NCBI GenBank assembly: GCA_001767955.1
Contig: MEMO01000010.1
Coordinates: 1,432-39,788 of the forward strand
Source: Alphaproteobacteria bacterium RIFCSPLOWO2_01_FULL_40_26
Lineage (GTDB): Bacteria; Pseudomonadota; Alphaproteobacteria; Rickettsiales; UBA1997
Length of the DNA stretch: 38,357 bases
Reading direction: 5' to 3'
Part shown: piece after piece, positions 9,028 through 19,076 of the stretch
How the letters are laid out: each line of letters starts with the position of its first letter
Numbering within the stretch: the stretch's first letter is position 1
Notes under the pieces: generated by a model
What the model saw: the letters and a program-made list of their open reading frames with translations, nothing else
The model's database searches: none
What the model was told of the DNA's origin: nothing
Made by a program: the position numbers and the translations under genes

Positions 9028-10446
9028 CTAGTCAACTTGATTTTGATAGAGTTTTAATTCAGCGATAAATTCTGAAAGTTTATATGCCGTTTGTTGTGTG
9101 TTTAATTGCGAGCCTGAATAATCCTGCTCCATTAGCAAAACCTGATAAGTGCTGGTTCGTCCCTGTTCCAGAAGTTTTCTTTCATGTTCCAGTTTTAGTT
9201 TTTGGGTAGTTTCGATCTCACATGCTAATTTTAGATTTTCTTTATAGCCGTTGAGATTTTGCAACAGATTCAGCCAGTCATTTTCCTGCTCGAAAACTTT
9301 TTGTCGGTAGGACATTTTGGCAGCTGAAGCGCTTTTAACCGCTCCCCTCCTGATGTCTGAAGTGAGGCCAAAATTTATCGGCATCGAAAATTCCATGCCG
9401 ATTTTTCCTGATTTTGCATTGAGATCAAGACTGCTTGAAATTGCTTGCGCTGTGTTGCTTTCAACCTGATTTAGCGAATATGATCCGTAGAGATTTAACT
9501 GCGGTTTGTTGCTTTCCTCTTCAATTTTGGCATCAGCAATTGCTGCTTTCATCTCGGCTTCACTGGCTTTGATGTCGAGGCGATTATTTGCCTTTATTTG
9601 CGGTGTTAGAAATTTGATCAGCTTGTCTGTGTTAAAATCATCAAGTTTTTCTACGATTTTATCGGAGCTAATGAAGCGTTTCCCATTAAAATTTCTGGCG
9701 GTGATTTTCTCATCATTTTCTGCTTGTGCGAGTGCCAGTTTTTTGCTTTCAAATAAAGCTTTGGCCTGCAAAACATCAGCTTTTTCACCGAGATTCATTT
9801 TTTCTCTTTTGCTCACATATTGCAGAATTTTTTTTGCGCTTTCCAAAGCTTCGCGATGGATGGCAACGTTTTTTTGTGCGTATATGGCCGCAAAATAAGT
9901 TTTTTCCGCTAGCATCAATTCCTCGACTGACAAGGCTTTTGCCACCATTTTCTGTGATTCATTTTTAAAATAGGTTGAATCCCGCGAAGCTTTGGTTTGT
10001 AAGCCAAAAAGATTTTGCCATAATGGTAGCGAGAGTTCCAATGTCGGAACAGTCTGATAATTTGAAACAGCGAGAGGAGCGGCATTTAGTCCTCTATACT
10101 TGGTTTTGTTGAGAGAATAATAAAGATTGGTGCTTAAACCAAAATCGGATATGTGCGAAAAACCAGCCTGATTTTTTTGCGAATAAACTGTTTTGTAACG
10201 AAATATTTGCAGAGCCTGATTTTGATCGGTAAAGCTACTTTCGCTATAGCCGTAAAGTTTGACCGCATTAACCAGTTTTGCTTTTTCCTTTAGCAGCTCA
10301 TAGCTTTCGGCATTTAGAATCGCCGCATTATAGCCCAAATTCTGGCTTTTGACCTGATCAAGATATTCCTCAAGCGAAAGCGCAAAAACGTTTGCGGCGA
10401 GGAAAGTCAATATTGGGAAAAATGTGAAAAAAAACTTTCTCATCAA
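9028..10446 (-). CDS. TolC-family outer membrane efflux channel protein
   Basis: TolC-type trimers form the outer membrane exit duct for RND, ABC or MFS pumps and type I secretion. The N-terminus is a clear signal peptide (MMRKFFFTFFPILTFLAANVFA, split here as MMRKFFFTFFPILTF and LAANVFA), followed by LSLEEYLDQVKSQNLGYNAA, the usual start of an outer membrane efflux repeat. Long heptad-like helices rich in Ala, Lys and Glu follow (for example around AEKTYFAAIYAQKNVAIH and KADVLQAKALFESKKLALAQ). A second repeat begins near DIKASEAEMKAAIADAKIEE. The length, 472 aa, is typical. It is divergent from tilS; depending on the chosen start (10446 or 10443) the start codons are within about 10 bp. It might serve the RND pump at 28279, but nothing here links them directly. 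Confidence 0.85.
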   Translation of the reverse strand: MMRKFFFTFFPILTFLAANVFALSLEEYLDQVKSQNLGYNAAILNAESYELLKEKAKLVNAVKLYGYSESSFTDQNQALQIFRYKTVYSQKNQAGFSHISDFGLSTNLYYSLNKTKYRGLNAAPLAVSNYQTVPTLELSLPLWQNLFGLQTKASRDSTYFKNESQKMVAKALSVEELMLAEKTYFAAIYAQKNVAIHREALESAKKILQYVSKREKMNLGEKADVLQAKALFESKKLALAQAENDEKITARNFNGKRFISSDKIVEKLDDFNTDKLIKFLTPQIKANNRLDIKASEAEMKAAIADAKIEEESNKPQLNLYGSYSLNQVESNTAQAISSSLDLNAKSGKIGMEFSMPINFGLTSDIRRGAVKSASAAKMSYRQKVFEQENDWLNLLQNLNGYKENLKLACEIETTQKLKLEHERKLLEQGRTSTYQVLLMEQDYSGSQLNTQQTAYKLSEFIAELKLYQNQVD

Positions 10447-10453
10447 AAATAAA

Positions 10454-11446
10454 ATGTGTGATCTGATTAAAAGTTTTAACGATAAAGTTGAAGAAATTTT
10501 TTCGAAAAAAGAATTACCGAAAAAATTGGCTGTCGCTGTTTCCGGCGGTTGTGATTCTTTGGCTCTGACTTTGCTTTTGCATGAATTTTGTTTGGCGAAA
10601 AAAATAAAACTTTTTGCTCTTACTATTGATCATAAAATGCGCCAAGCCTCGTTGATTGAGGCGCGAGAGCTTGGAAAAATTTTGGCAAAAAAAAATATCT
10701 CTCACAAAATTCTTACGATTTCTGCCAAAAAAATTCCGCAGAAAAATATTGAAGCCAATTTGCGCGAATTGCGTTATGAACATCTCTGCGGCTTTTGTAA
10801 AAAAAACAAAATTGAATTTTTATTTCTCGGTCATCATCTCGGCGATGTGGCTGAAAATTTTCTGATTCGTCTGTTTCGCGGTTCTGGTTTGGATGGTTTG
10901 TCAACAATCGGTGAAGTGGTCAGTGGCAAGTGGTCAGTGGCAAGTGAAGTGATTTTGGTTCGACCGCTTTTAGACATGAATAAAGACGAGTTAAAAGATT
11001 TTTTACGGGCAAAAAAAGTGAAATGGTTTGAAGATGAAACCAATTGCGATGAGAAGTTTTTGCGCAACAAAATCAGAAAATTTTTTGCAAATTTTCCGGA
11101 ACAAAATCTAATTCAAAAACGCATCAAAAAAGCCTCGGATGAAATTGCAAAAATGCGTGATTTTTTTGATTGCATAGTTGAGCGCGAAGCAAAGAAAATC
11201 ATACATTTACAATCGGATTGCAGTGTATTAATTGCGCACAAAAAACTGCAAAAACTTGATGAAAAAATCGCGTTAAAAATTCTCGCTTCAATTGCAATGA
11301 AATTGGGGCAGAAACCATATAAACCGCGCCTCGAAAAACTAAAAAAATTTTATGAATATCTGATGCAAAACGAAATCAAGCCACGAAATTTTTATGGCTG
11401 TACGGTAAAAAAATTTGATGAAAAAAATCTTATAATTTTCAAATGA
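10454..11446 (+). CDS. tilS: tRNA(Ile)-lysidine synthase
   Basis: TilS adds lysine to C34 of the CAU-anticodon tRNA-Ile, making it read AUA and accept isoleucine; it is essential in most bacteria. The ATP-binding PP-loop motif AVSGGCDS is intact near residue 30, and FLGHHLGDVAENFLIRLFRGSGLDG and the ETNCDEKFLRNKIR segment are typical. The frame opens at 10424, but starting there would overlap the divergent TolC gene. The ATG at 10454 (MCDLIKSF, 330 aa) is more likely. A 14-bp tandem duplication (10916-10943) adds a few residues (SGKWSVAS) between DGLS and RPLL, in the loop before the conserved RPLL. The last four bases overlap the start of holA (ATGA), so the two are translationally coupled. 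Confidence 0.94.
   Translation: MCDLIKSFNDKVEEIFSKKELPKKLAVAVSGGCDSLALTLLLHEFCLAKKIKLFALTIDHKMRQASLIEARELGKILAKKNISHKILTISAKKIPQKNIEANLRELRYEHLCGFCKKNKIEFLFLGHHLGDVAENFLIRLFRGSGLDGLSTIGEVVSGKWSVASEVILVRPLLDMNKDELKDFLRAKKVKWFEDETNCDEKFLRNKIRKFFANFPEQNLIQKRIKKASDEIAKMRDFFDCIVEREAKKIIHLQSDCSVLIAHKKLQKLDEKIALKILASIAMKLGQKPYKPRLEKLKKFYEYLMQNEIKPRNFYGCTVKKFDEKNLIIFK
10916..10943. repeat. 14-bp tandem duplication inside tilS
   Basis: GTGGTCAGTGGCAA occurs twice back to back, followed by GTGAAGTG. It encodes extra residues in a loop of TilS without breaking the frame. Confidence 0.85.
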
Positions 11447-12534
11447 AAATTCCTCCATTCCAAATCGAAAATTATATCCAAAAAATCGCCGCGGCAAAAA
11501 TTGCCGGATGTTTGATTTTTGGGCCGGAAAGCTCGCTGGTAAATTTCCGCTTTGATATTGTCGCAAAAAAAATTGTGCCGGATTTGTCCGATCCGTTTCT
11601 GGTTTCACATTTAAGCAAAGAGAGGATGGCTGAAGATAAGGCAATTTTAGCTGATGAATTTTTTTCACTCTCGATGCTTGGCGGAAGAAAATTGATTTTG
11701 ATTAAAGATTGCGATGTCGCTTGTGGCATGGCTTTAAAGCTATTGTTTGAAGATAATAATTTTGCGCAAAAGAGTAAAAATTTTCCCGTCGACGCGCAGC
11801 GCGACAATAACTTTCCCGTCGACGCGCAGCGCGACAATAACTTTATCCTGATTCAAGCTGGCGATCTCGACAAATCTTCGCTTTTAAGAAAATTAGCGGA
11901 AGAAAATCCGCACTTTGCCGCAATCGCCTGTTATGAAGATGACGAGCGGGTGATTAAAAAATTTATCGCTGATGAATTGTCGAAACGGAAAATAAAATTT
12001 GACGCTCAAACAACTTTGATGCTCTTTGAAAAATTCGGCAAAAATCGTCAGCTGATTTTATCAGAGCTTGAAAAAATTCTGATTTTTTTGGGAGAAGAAA
12101 AAAATCTTACTGCTGAAATTGTTGAAAAATTAACCGCCTCCGAAGCTGAAATTTCTGCCAATGAGTTTGTCATGAATTTTGCTGCGCAAAAATTTGATGC
12201 GGCTTTGTTCGCGGCAGAAAAGCTTTTGCGCGATGGTTTTGAAGCAATCACCTTGCTGCGCTTTTTATCCAACTATCTGCAAAAAATTTATCAGGCGCGG
12301 ATGGAAATGGATTTTGCCTTTGTTGATTTTGAAACTGCGATAAAAAACCAGCGTCTTTTTTTCAAAACTGAAATCGAGTTTCGTAAAAATTTAAAAAATT
12401 TATCGCGACAATTTTTGATAAAAATTCTGCGCGATTTGGAAGAATTGGAAATAAAAATTAAGAGCGGCAATATGCCTCCGAAGCTTTTATTTGTTGGTTT
12501 TGTCACTAGTTTAACAAGGCGGCTTGACAGATAA
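11443..12534 (+). CDS. holA: DNA polymerase III subunit delta
   Basis: The delta subunit is the wrench of the clamp loader: it opens the beta clamp so that it can be placed on DNA. The sequence has the typical early CLIFGPESSLV, a Walker-like but non-catalytic N-terminal fold, LGGRKLILIKD, and the C-terminal helical collar domain (ASEAEISANEFVMNFAAQ, LLRFLSNYLQKIY). Length is 363 aa, slightly above usual because of a perfect 30-bp tandem repeat (11782-11841) encoding FPVDAQRDNN twice at about residues 114-133. It overlaps tilS by 4 bp and is the last protein gene before the 16S rRNA gene. Confidence 0.9.
   Translation: MKIPPFQIENYIQKIAAAKIAGCLIFGPESSLVNFRFDIVAKKIVPDLSDPFLVSHLSKERMAEDKAILADEFFSLSMLGGRKLILIKDCDVACGMALKLLFEDNNFAQKSKNFPVDAQRDNNFPVDAQRDNNFILIQAGDLDKSSLLRKLAEENPHFAAIACYEDDERVIKKFIADELSKRKIKFDAQTTLMLFEKFGKNRQLILSELEKILIFLGEEKNLTAEIVEKLTASEAEISANEFVMNFAAQKFDAALFAAEKLLRDGFEAITLLRFLSNYLQKIYQARMEMDFAFVDFETAIKNQRLFFKTEIEFRKNLKNLSRQFLIKILRDLEELEIKIKSGNMPPKLLFVGFVTSLTRRLDR
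11782..11841. repeat. Two perfect 30-bp units in frame inside holA
   Basis: The unit contains GTCGACGCGCAGCGCGAC, an inverted-repeat core closely related to GTCGACGCGCATGCGCGAC at 16636-16654 upstream of cysE and GTCGACGCGTATGCGCGAC at 17641-17659 upstream of cysK. Each unit is exactly ten codons, so the holA frame stays open. Confidence 0.9.
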
Positions 12535-12726
12535 GAATCGATTCGTAAATTGCGCCCTCCCTTTTTTTGGGCAAGCTGTTTTTCATCGTAAATAATCGCA
12601 TAAAAAAGTGAGAAAAATAAAGGCGGTAGTCTGTCAACAGACTATCTCTTTAGGTCTCAAATCATTGGGGTGAAAACTCTTTTGAAATTAAGATTCTATT
12701 TGAGTGATGTCAGAATTTCGAATTCT
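12535..12726. other. Upstream region of the 16S rRNA gene
   Basis: This 192-bp gap should hold the rRNA promoter and the 5' processing leader. I see a weak stem at TTGCGCCC/GGGCAA near 12555-12577 that could end holA transcription, and a small inverted repeat AGTCTG-tcaa-CAGACT near 12628-12643. No -35/-10 pair is convincing enough to mark. Confidence 0.4.
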
Positions 12727-14215
<1,489 letters not shown>

Positions 14216-14221
14216 AGATCT

Positions 14222-14245
14222 GAAACAAATTTTCGAATTTGTTTC
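14222..14245 (+). terminator. Perfect 10-bp hairpin just after 16S rRNA
   Basis: GAAACAAATT-TTCG-AATTTGTTTC forms a 10-bp stem with a four-base loop starting seven bases after the 16S 3' end. No run of T follows, so it may be a processing stem or a weak terminator rather than a standard intrinsic terminator. Confidence 0.4.
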
Positions 14246-14303
14246 CATATCTCAAATTTCGGCAGACTGCCGTCTTTATTTTTCTTATCTTACGCGATTT
14301 ACG

Positions 14304-14534
14304 ATGCCTCATATTCTCATCGAGCATTCTACCGCAGCTTTTCTTCACATTACTATCAAAATTCTTTCCGGCAGAACTCTCGAAGCGCGAAAAAAACTTT
14401 CTCAAAACGTTATCCAATTTGCCGAAAAATTTTTTAAAGATCTGAAAATCACCAAAAATCGCTGCGATATTTCCGTTGATGTTGTTGAGATGGATCGTGA
14501 GACTTACAGCAAATTGCGAATTGGAGTTGATTAA
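14304..14534 (+). CDS. Short protein like 5-carboxymethyl-2-hydroxymuconate isomerase (tautomerase fold), internally shortened
   Basis: The protein begins MPHILIEHS, matching the start of CHMI-family tautomerases, in which Pro2 is the catalytic base. It then passes directly to AFLHITIKILSGRTLEARK and a C-terminal part like the end of CHMI proteins (the HMTLKIGAGRSLESRQ region of HpcD). Family members are about 115-130 aa; this one is 76 aa, so roughly 50 middle residues are missing in frame. It may be a pseudogene with an internal deletion or a natural short form. No aromatic degradation genes are near. The assignment rests on motif memory and should be checked by structure-based comparison. 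Confidence 0.55.
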   Translation: MPHILIEHSTAAFLHITIKILSGRTLEARKKLSQNVIQFAEKFFKDLKITKNRCDISVDVVEMDRETYSKLRIGVD

Positions 14535-14535
14535 A

Positions 14536-14557
14536 TAACCCCAATAACGCTTAAGAA
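14536..14557. repeat. Solo copy of the outer end of the 249-bp palindrome
   Basis: ATAACCCCAATAACGCTTAA right after the stop of the CHMI-like gene matches the terminal sequence of the element at 3053-3301 (right end, inverted), showing the module occurs separately. Confidence 0.7.
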
Positions 14558-14592
14558 AAATGCTCCCAACCTTACTCTTTGAAGAACATTAT

Positions 14593-14812
14593 CCTCCTCA
14601 CAAAAAAATACCCCTCACAAAATATTACCCCTCACAAAATATTACCCCTCACCCCAACCCTCTCCCACAAGGGGAGAGGGAGTAGCACCGAATTCGGACT
14701 ACCTCCCTCTCCCCTTGGGGGAGAGGGTTGGGGTGAGGGGTATTTTTTTGTGAGGGGTATTTTTTTGTGAGGGGTAATATTTTTGTGAGGGGTAATATTT
14801 TTGTGATGGGTA
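14593..14812. repeat. Large inverted repeat built from tandem CCCCTCACAAAATATTA units
   Basis: The left arm (about 14595-14682) consists of repeated CCCTCACAAAATATTAC-type units leading into CCCCAACCCTCTCCC. The right arm (about 14701-14812) is its complement with one more unit. The arms can form a hairpin of about 90 bp. The same sequence begins again at 38321 and runs off the window end. Small frames across it (14579-14770 plus, 14649-14855 minus) are artefacts of the repeat. Confidence 0.9.
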
Positions 14813-14820
14813 AATGACCT

Positions 14821-14886
14821 AGAAAGATGACATGTTTTGGAACCATCTTTCTCAAACCGTCATCCCGAGCTTGTTTCAGGATCTAT
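14821..14886. repeat. Diverged copy C of the dispersed palindromic element
   Basis: The right half GTCATCCCGAGCTTGTTTCA and following GGATCT match the arm of copies A (3451-3564) and B (20036-20148). The left half is changed into a separate small hairpin AGAAAGATG...CATCTTTCT. It ends just before the start of the permease gene. Confidence 0.7.
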
Positions 14887-14901
14887 AAGTATTCAGACTT
14901 C

Positions 14902-15981
14902 ATGTATTCATACCTCCTCAAACGCCTTCTCCTGATTTTCCCCACGCTCTTTGTCATCATGCTGATCAATTTTTTGATCATTCAAACTGCGCCAGGTGGG
15001 CCGGTGGCGCGGTTTATTGCACAGATGAATCATGCAACAAAAGTTTCTGGTGAAATACAAAATCTTTCCGATGTCAAAAGTTCCTATCAGGATTCAGCCT
15101 TGAAATACAAAGGTGCGCGTGGTGTTGATGAAGAGTTGATAAAAAAAATTGAAAAGATGTATGGCTTTGATTTGCCGCTATGGGAGCGCTTTTTTTTGAT
15201 GATAAAAAAATATCTTACTTTCGATTTCGGTGAGTCATTTTATCAGGATAAAAAAATCACTGACTTAATTTTAGAAAAACTCCCGGTCTCACTATCCATC
15301 GGCCTATGGAGCACGTTACTGGTTTATCTCATTTCGATTCCTCTTGGTATAAAAAAGGCGGTAAGAGACGGTTCAAAATTTGATGTCTGGAGCAGTTCGG
15401 TGATAATTTTTTTGCACGCCATTCCGTCATTTTTATTTGCTATTTTGCTGATCGTGCTTTTTTGCGGCGGAAATTTTTTCAATATTTTTCCCTTGCGCGG
15501 TCTGGTTTCACCAAATTTTGACGAGCTGAATTTTTTGCAAAAAATTCTCGATTATTTATGGCACATGGTACTTCCGGTTGTTGCCATGACTATTGGCGGT
15601 TTCGCATCGCTAACTTTTTTCGTTAAAAATTCCTTTCTCGAAGAGATCAATAAAAACTACGTTTTAGCGGCATATGCCAAGGGTTTGAATCAGAAACAGG
15701 TTTTGTATAATCATGTTTTTCGCAATGCGATGTTGATCGTGATTGCCGGTCTCCCCGCCGCATTGATTGGCATTTTATTTTCCAGCTCACTTTTGATTGA
15801 AATCATTTTTTCGCTCGATGGTCTCGGGCTTCTTGGCTATGAATCCGCAATCTCACGCGATTATCCTTTGATGTTTGCCTCGCTTTACATTTTCACTTTG
15901 CTTGGCCTGATCACCAACATCATCAGCGATCTAACCTATAAAATCATCGATCCGCGGATTGATTTTGAAAACAGGCTCTAA
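14902..15981 (+). CDS. ABC transporter permease, YejB/OppB type (oligopeptide or microcin C uptake)
   Basis: The N-terminus [19 protein letters not shown] and the following [17 protein letters not shown] are typical of YejB, the inner membrane permease of a peptide-type ABC importer. The protein has six predicted membrane segments and the DPP/Opp permease loop [20 protein letters not shown] (the EAA-type cytoplasmic loop that contacts the ATPase). An insertion between the first membrane helix and the permease domain is usual for YejB. The frame opens at 14827, but those 25 codons lie in a palindromic repeat, so the ATG at 14902 (359 aa) is preferred. The partners YejA, YejE and YejF are not in the window; the downstream gene is convergent cysE, overlapping by 4 bp. 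It could depend on partners elsewhere. Confidence 0.85.
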   Translation: MYSYLLKRLLLIFPTLFVIMLINFLIIQTAPGGPVARFIAQMNHATKVSGEIQNLSDVKSSYQDSALKYKGARGVDEELIKKIEKMYGFDLPLWERFFLMIKKYLTFDFGESFYQDKKITDLILEKLPVSLSIGLWSTLLVYLISIPLGIKKAVRDGSKFDVWSSSVIIFLHAIPSFLFAILLIVLFCGGNFFNIFPLRGLVSPNFDELNFLQKILDYLWHMVLPVVAMTIGGFASLTFFVKNSFLEEINKNYVLAAYAKGLNQKQVLYNHVFRNAMLIVIAGLPAALIGILFSSSLLIEIIFSLDGLGLLGYESAISRDYPLMFASLYIFTLLGLITNIISDLTYKIIDPRIDFENRL

Positions 15982-16502
15982 ATGTAATATTCAATTTCTT
16001 CCGCTTTCGTCTCTTTTGCTGCCGCTGCAACCACGGTTTTTCCGTCAGAAATATCTGAAATTACAATTGCATTAGCGCCAATTCTGGCGTTTTTGCCAAT
16101 CACGATTGGTCCCAAAATTTTTGCGCCGGCGCCAATAACAACACTATCCCCAATTGTTGGATGACGCTTTCCTTTGCCAACACCTCTTCCACCAAGTGTA
16201 ACGCCATGATAAAGCGTTACATTGTCGCCGATTGCAGCAGTTTCGCCAATCACCACACCGCTTCCATGATCAATAAAAAAATTTTTACCAATTTTGGCAT
16301 CTGGATGAATTTCGATTCCGGTCAAGATTCGACTGATATTGGCAATAAAGCGTGGCAAAAGTGGAATATGAAATTTGGCAAGAAAATTGCTGATACGATG
16401 AAAAAAAATCGCATGTACTCCCGGATAGCAAAGAATTATCTCCAAATAATTTTTCGCCGCCGGATCACGTTTTTTGATGGTTTCAAGAAATTCAATTTTC
16501 AT
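15978..16502 (-). CDS. cysE: Serine O-acetyltransferase
   Basis: CysE makes O-acetylserine from serine and acetyl-CoA, the carbon skeleton for cysteine. The left-handed beta-helix hexapeptide repeats are clear ([40 protein letters not shown]). The catalytic His in IDHGSG, the GKRHPTIGD segment and the IGAGAKILG turn are present. The start at 16502 (MKIEFLETI, 174 aa) is preferred; the longer frame to 16559 runs into a repeat. At 174 aa it is shorter than enterobacterial CysE because the N-terminal helical domain is reduced, as in many short SATs. It is the last gene of the minus-strand cys cluster, 184 bp of repeats after cysK. The short C-terminus ends [12 protein letters not shown] and lacks the usual C-terminal Ile motif for binding CysK in standard form, although it does end in Ile. 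Confidence 0.93.
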   Translation of the reverse strand: MKIEFLETIKKRDPAAKNYLEIILCYPGVHAIFFHRISNFLAKFHIPLLPRFIANISRILTGIEIHPDAKIGKNFFIDHGSGVVIGETAAIGDNVTLYHGVTLGGRGVGKGKRHPTIGDSVVIGAGAKILGPIVIGKNARIGANAIVISDISDGKTVVAAAAKETKAEEIEYYI

Positions 16503-16531
16503 TGTTAATGCATTTGCAAGTTGTGTCGCAA

Positions 16532-16686
16532 AGAAGTCTACGCACACGCGCGACCACAATTCACAAACTCAATCTCCTCTAATTCACAAACTCAATTTCC
16601 CTCAATTCGCAAACTCGATCTTTCCTAACAAAGAAGTCGACGCGCATGCGCGACCTCCCCCTTATCAAGGGGGATGGGGGGTTGGT
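16532..16686. repeat. Composite repeat between cysK and cysE
   Basis: Two GAAGTC(G/T)ACGC...GCGCGACC cores (16533-16555 and 16633-16655) bracket three direct copies of an AATTC(A/G)CAAACTC(A/G)AT unit (16558-16622). A CCCCCTT-atc-AAGGGGG hairpin follows at about 16657-16673. The AAACTCGAT...GAAGTCGAC module recurs at 19999-20031 before cysD. Confidence 0.85.
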
Positions 16687-17613
16687 TCATAGATTCTCAA
16701 ACAAAACCGATGACAAATACCGCTCGCCAAACGAAGGCAAAATAAACAGGATTAACTTGCCATCATTTTCCTTTCTCCTTGCAACTTCCAAAGCGGCAAA
16801 AGCGGCGGCGCCGGAAGAGATTCCGCCGAGAATTCCTTCTTCCAAAGCCAGTTTACGCGCGGTTTGAACCGCATCTTCATTACTGACTTGAATGATTTCG
16901 TCGATCAAATCCGTTCTTAAAATCGGCGGCACAAAACCAGCGCCGATGCCTTGGATTTTGTGAGGTCCGGGCTCGCCACCAGATAGCACCGGACTTGCCG
17001 ATGGCTCAACCGCGATAGCTTTAAAATTCGGATTTCTTTGTTTGATCACCGAAGCAACGCCGGTGATGGTTCCACCCGTGCCAACGCCGGAAATTAAAAT
17101 ATCGACCTTGCCATCAGTATCGCGCCAAATTTCTTCAGCGGTGGTTTTTTGATGAATTTCAACATTGGCCTGATTGGCAAATTGCTGCAAAATCACCGAA
17201 TCTTTAATTTCCTTTTGTAGCTCTTCCGCCTTTGCCACCGCGCCTTTCATACCCTTTGCGCCTTCAGTTAAAACCAATTCTGCGCCGTAAGCTTTCAGCA
17301 ATTTTCGACGTTCAAGCGACATGGTTTCCGGCATGGTCAAAATCAGGCGATAGCCTTTGATGGCGGCAACGAAGGCTAGTGCGATACCAGTATTTCCCGA
17401 AGTTGGTTCAATCAAAGTGGTTTTGCCAGGCGCAATCAAACTCTGTTTTTCCGCAGCTTCGATCATGTTAGCGCCGATGCGATCTTTTACTGAATTGGCC
17501 GGATTGTAATATTCCAACTTCGCCACAATTTTAGCCTTGGAATCGTTGAGTTTGTTGATTTGAACCAATGGCGTATTGCCGATTAGTTCGATTAAATTTT
17601 TTGCGATTTTCAT
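16687..17613 (-). CDS. cysK: Cysteine synthase (O-acetylserine sulfhydrylase)
   Basis: CysK is a PLP enzyme that replaces the acetyl group of O-acetylserine with sulfide. The PLP lysine lies in [11 protein letters not shown], the substrate loop is [11 protein letters not shown], and the phosphate-binding [10 protein letters not shown] is present. The start at 17613 ([16 protein letters not shown], 308 aa) is supported by an AAGGAGT ribosome binding site four bases upstream. The longer frame to 17673 includes repeat sequence. It lies 60 bp after cysN, and that gap contains a palindromic repeat core. Sulfide comes from CysJI and O-acetylserine from CysE, both in the same cluster. CysK rather than CysM is preferred from length and motifs. 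Confidence 0.95.
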   Translation of the reverse strand: MKIAKNLIELIGNTPLVQINKLNDSKAKIVAKLEYYNPANSVKDRIGANMIEAAEKQSLIAPGKTTLIEPTSGNTGIALAFVAAIKGYRLILTMPETMSLERRKLLKAYGAELVLTEGAKGMKGAVAKAEELQKEIKDSVILQQFANQANVEIHQKTTAEEIWRDTDGKVDILISGVGTGGTITGVASVIKQRNPNFKAIAVEPSASPVLSGGEPGPHKIQGIGAGFVPPILRTDLIDEIIQVSNEDAVQTARKLALEEGILGGISSGAAAFAALEVARRKENDGKLILFILPSFGERYLSSVLFENL

Positions 17614-17635
17614 TTTACTCCTTTTTTTTGTTACG

Positions 17636-17712
17636 AAGAAGTCGACGCGTATGCGCGACCTCCCCCTTTCCACCTATTTAGGGGGAAAGTGGGATGGGGG
17701 GTTAGGGGGTGC
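17636..17712. repeat. Palindromic element across the 3' end of cysN
   Basis: It contains GAAGTCGACGCGTATGCGCG and ACC (17638-17660), then CCCCCTTTCC...AGGGGGAAAG and GGGATGGGGGGTTAGGGGG. The last about 13 codons of cysN, including the stop, are read from it (APPNPPSHFPPK). Confidence 0.85.
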
Positions 17713-19038
17713 ATAATCTCTTCCGAAATATCTGTTCACCAGATCAGATAGCTCCGTCAAAAACTGCTCCTGACGGTTCTGGATTTTATCTTCTTTAGGC
17801 AGGAAATTCGTGATCACACCGCAGGCGAGAGTTTCGTTGGTAGTTTTGTCGATCAACAAAAATGAACCGGTGCTTTTATTTGATTTAAACAAATCAAAAG
17901 CGGTTTTTTGTGAGATCGAAATATTGACATCAGCAATTTCATTCATGGCGATGGAGTCGCGTCTGACGCTGCTTCTCAAATCATTCACATCGATGATGCG
18001 ATTAATTTTTTCGATGCGCGCCTGCAAATAATTGTGATTAATTTTTATCAGAAAATTCTGCGCATCTTTAAAATCAAAATCATTGCCAAACCACACCAGA
18101 TGTCCATTCGTACGATTGGAAAAATATGGATGATTATCGAAATTGCTGACAAGTGCGCCGCGATCAATGTCAATTTCATGATCAAAAGCAATTGCCAAAG
18201 AAGAATTATTGAAAGCATTTTTTACTTCCAAACCAGAGTGAAAAATCTGCGTGATTTTTGCCGGTTTTTGCGCCGGATAAATCATCACCGCATCACCGAT
18301 GGAAATTTTTCCTGAAGCAAGCAAGCCTTGATAATAGCGGTTTACGCCATGTTTAACAACGTTTTGCACTTGAAAACGCAAAGCCTCATGCGTGTTTGCG
18401 TTGGTTTTGATATCAAGCAAATATTCGATCAAAGTTTTACCACTATACCATGAAATTTTTTTGCTCTTTTTAACCAGATTTTCGCCGGAAATTGCAGCAA
18501 TTGGCACAAAATGGATATTCTCAAATCCGAGCTCAGCAGTTTTTTCGAGATAGCTTTTGGTAAGTGCGTCAAAAATTTCATAATCAAAACCAACCAGATC
18601 CATTTTGTTTACGGCAACAATGACATTTTTAATGCCGAAGAGATTGGCGATAAAACTATGGCGAATAGTTTGCGTTTTTATGCTTTTGGTCGCGTCAATT
18701 AAAATAATCACGCAATCACTGTTTGAAGCGGCAACTGCCATGTTGCGGGTATATTGCTCATGTCCCGGCGCATCAGCTATGATGAATTTTTTGCCGCGAT
18801 AGGAGAAATAGCGATAGGCGACATCAATGGTGATTTTTTGTGCGCGTTCTGAAATAAGCCCGTCGAGAAAAAGCGAAAAATCGAGATCGCCATCAAATGA
18901 TTTTTCGCTGGATTTTTTTACCTCATCAATTTGATCGAGATAAAGCGCCCCAGTGTCGTAGAGGAGCCTTCCAATCAGAGTTGACTTGCCATCGTCAACA
19001 TTGCCGGCAGTCAAGAATTTTATGATTTGTTCAGTCAT
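17674..19038 (-). CDS. cysN: Sulfate adenylyltransferase subunit 1 (GTPase)
   Basis: CysN is the GTPase partner of CysD; GTP hydrolysis drives sulfate plus ATP to APS. EF-Tu-like motifs are complete: GNVDDGKST at residues 12-20, DAPGHE at 89-94 and NKMD at 144-147. At 454 aa it has the GTPase and two beta-barrel domains but no fused APS kinase (CysC), which agrees with an APS-reducing CysH. The C-terminal APPNPPSHFPPK is repeat-derived, so the original stop has probably been replaced by the element at 17636-17712. It starts 38 bp after cysD and is probably cotranscribed with it. Confidence 0.95.
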   Translation of the reverse strand: MTEQIIKFLTAGNVDDGKSTLIGRLLYDTGALYLDQIDEVKKSSEKSFDGDLDFSLFLDGLISERAQKITIDVAYRYFSYRGKKFIIADAPGHEQYTRNMAVAASNSDCVIILIDATKSIKTQTIRHSFIANLFGIKNVIVAVNKMDLVGFDYEIFDALTKSYLEKTAELGFENIHFVPIAAISGENLVKKSKKISWYSGKTLIEYLLDIKTNANTHEALRFQVQNVVKHGVNRYYQGLLASGKISIGDAVMIYPAQKPAKITQIFHSGLEVKNAFNNSSLAIAFDHEIDIDRGALVSNFDNHPYFSNRTNGHLVWFGNDFDFKDAQNFLIKINHNYLQARIEKINRIIDVNDLRSSVRRDSIAMNEIADVNISISQKTAFDLFKSNKSTGSFLLIDKTTNETLACGVITNFLPKEDKIQNRQEQFLTELSDLVNRYFGRDYAPPNPPSHFPPK

Positions 19039-19076
19039 ATTTTAAAAAATTTGTCGCGGAGGCGCGAATTTAAATT

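Noticed and set aside
14216-14303. tRNA genes after 16S
   Set aside because: No cloverleaf-like sequence or TTCGA T-loop pattern is seen in the right context.
14579-14855. Small frames in the hairpin repeat
   Set aside because: Repetitive composition; they are by-products of the inverted repeat.
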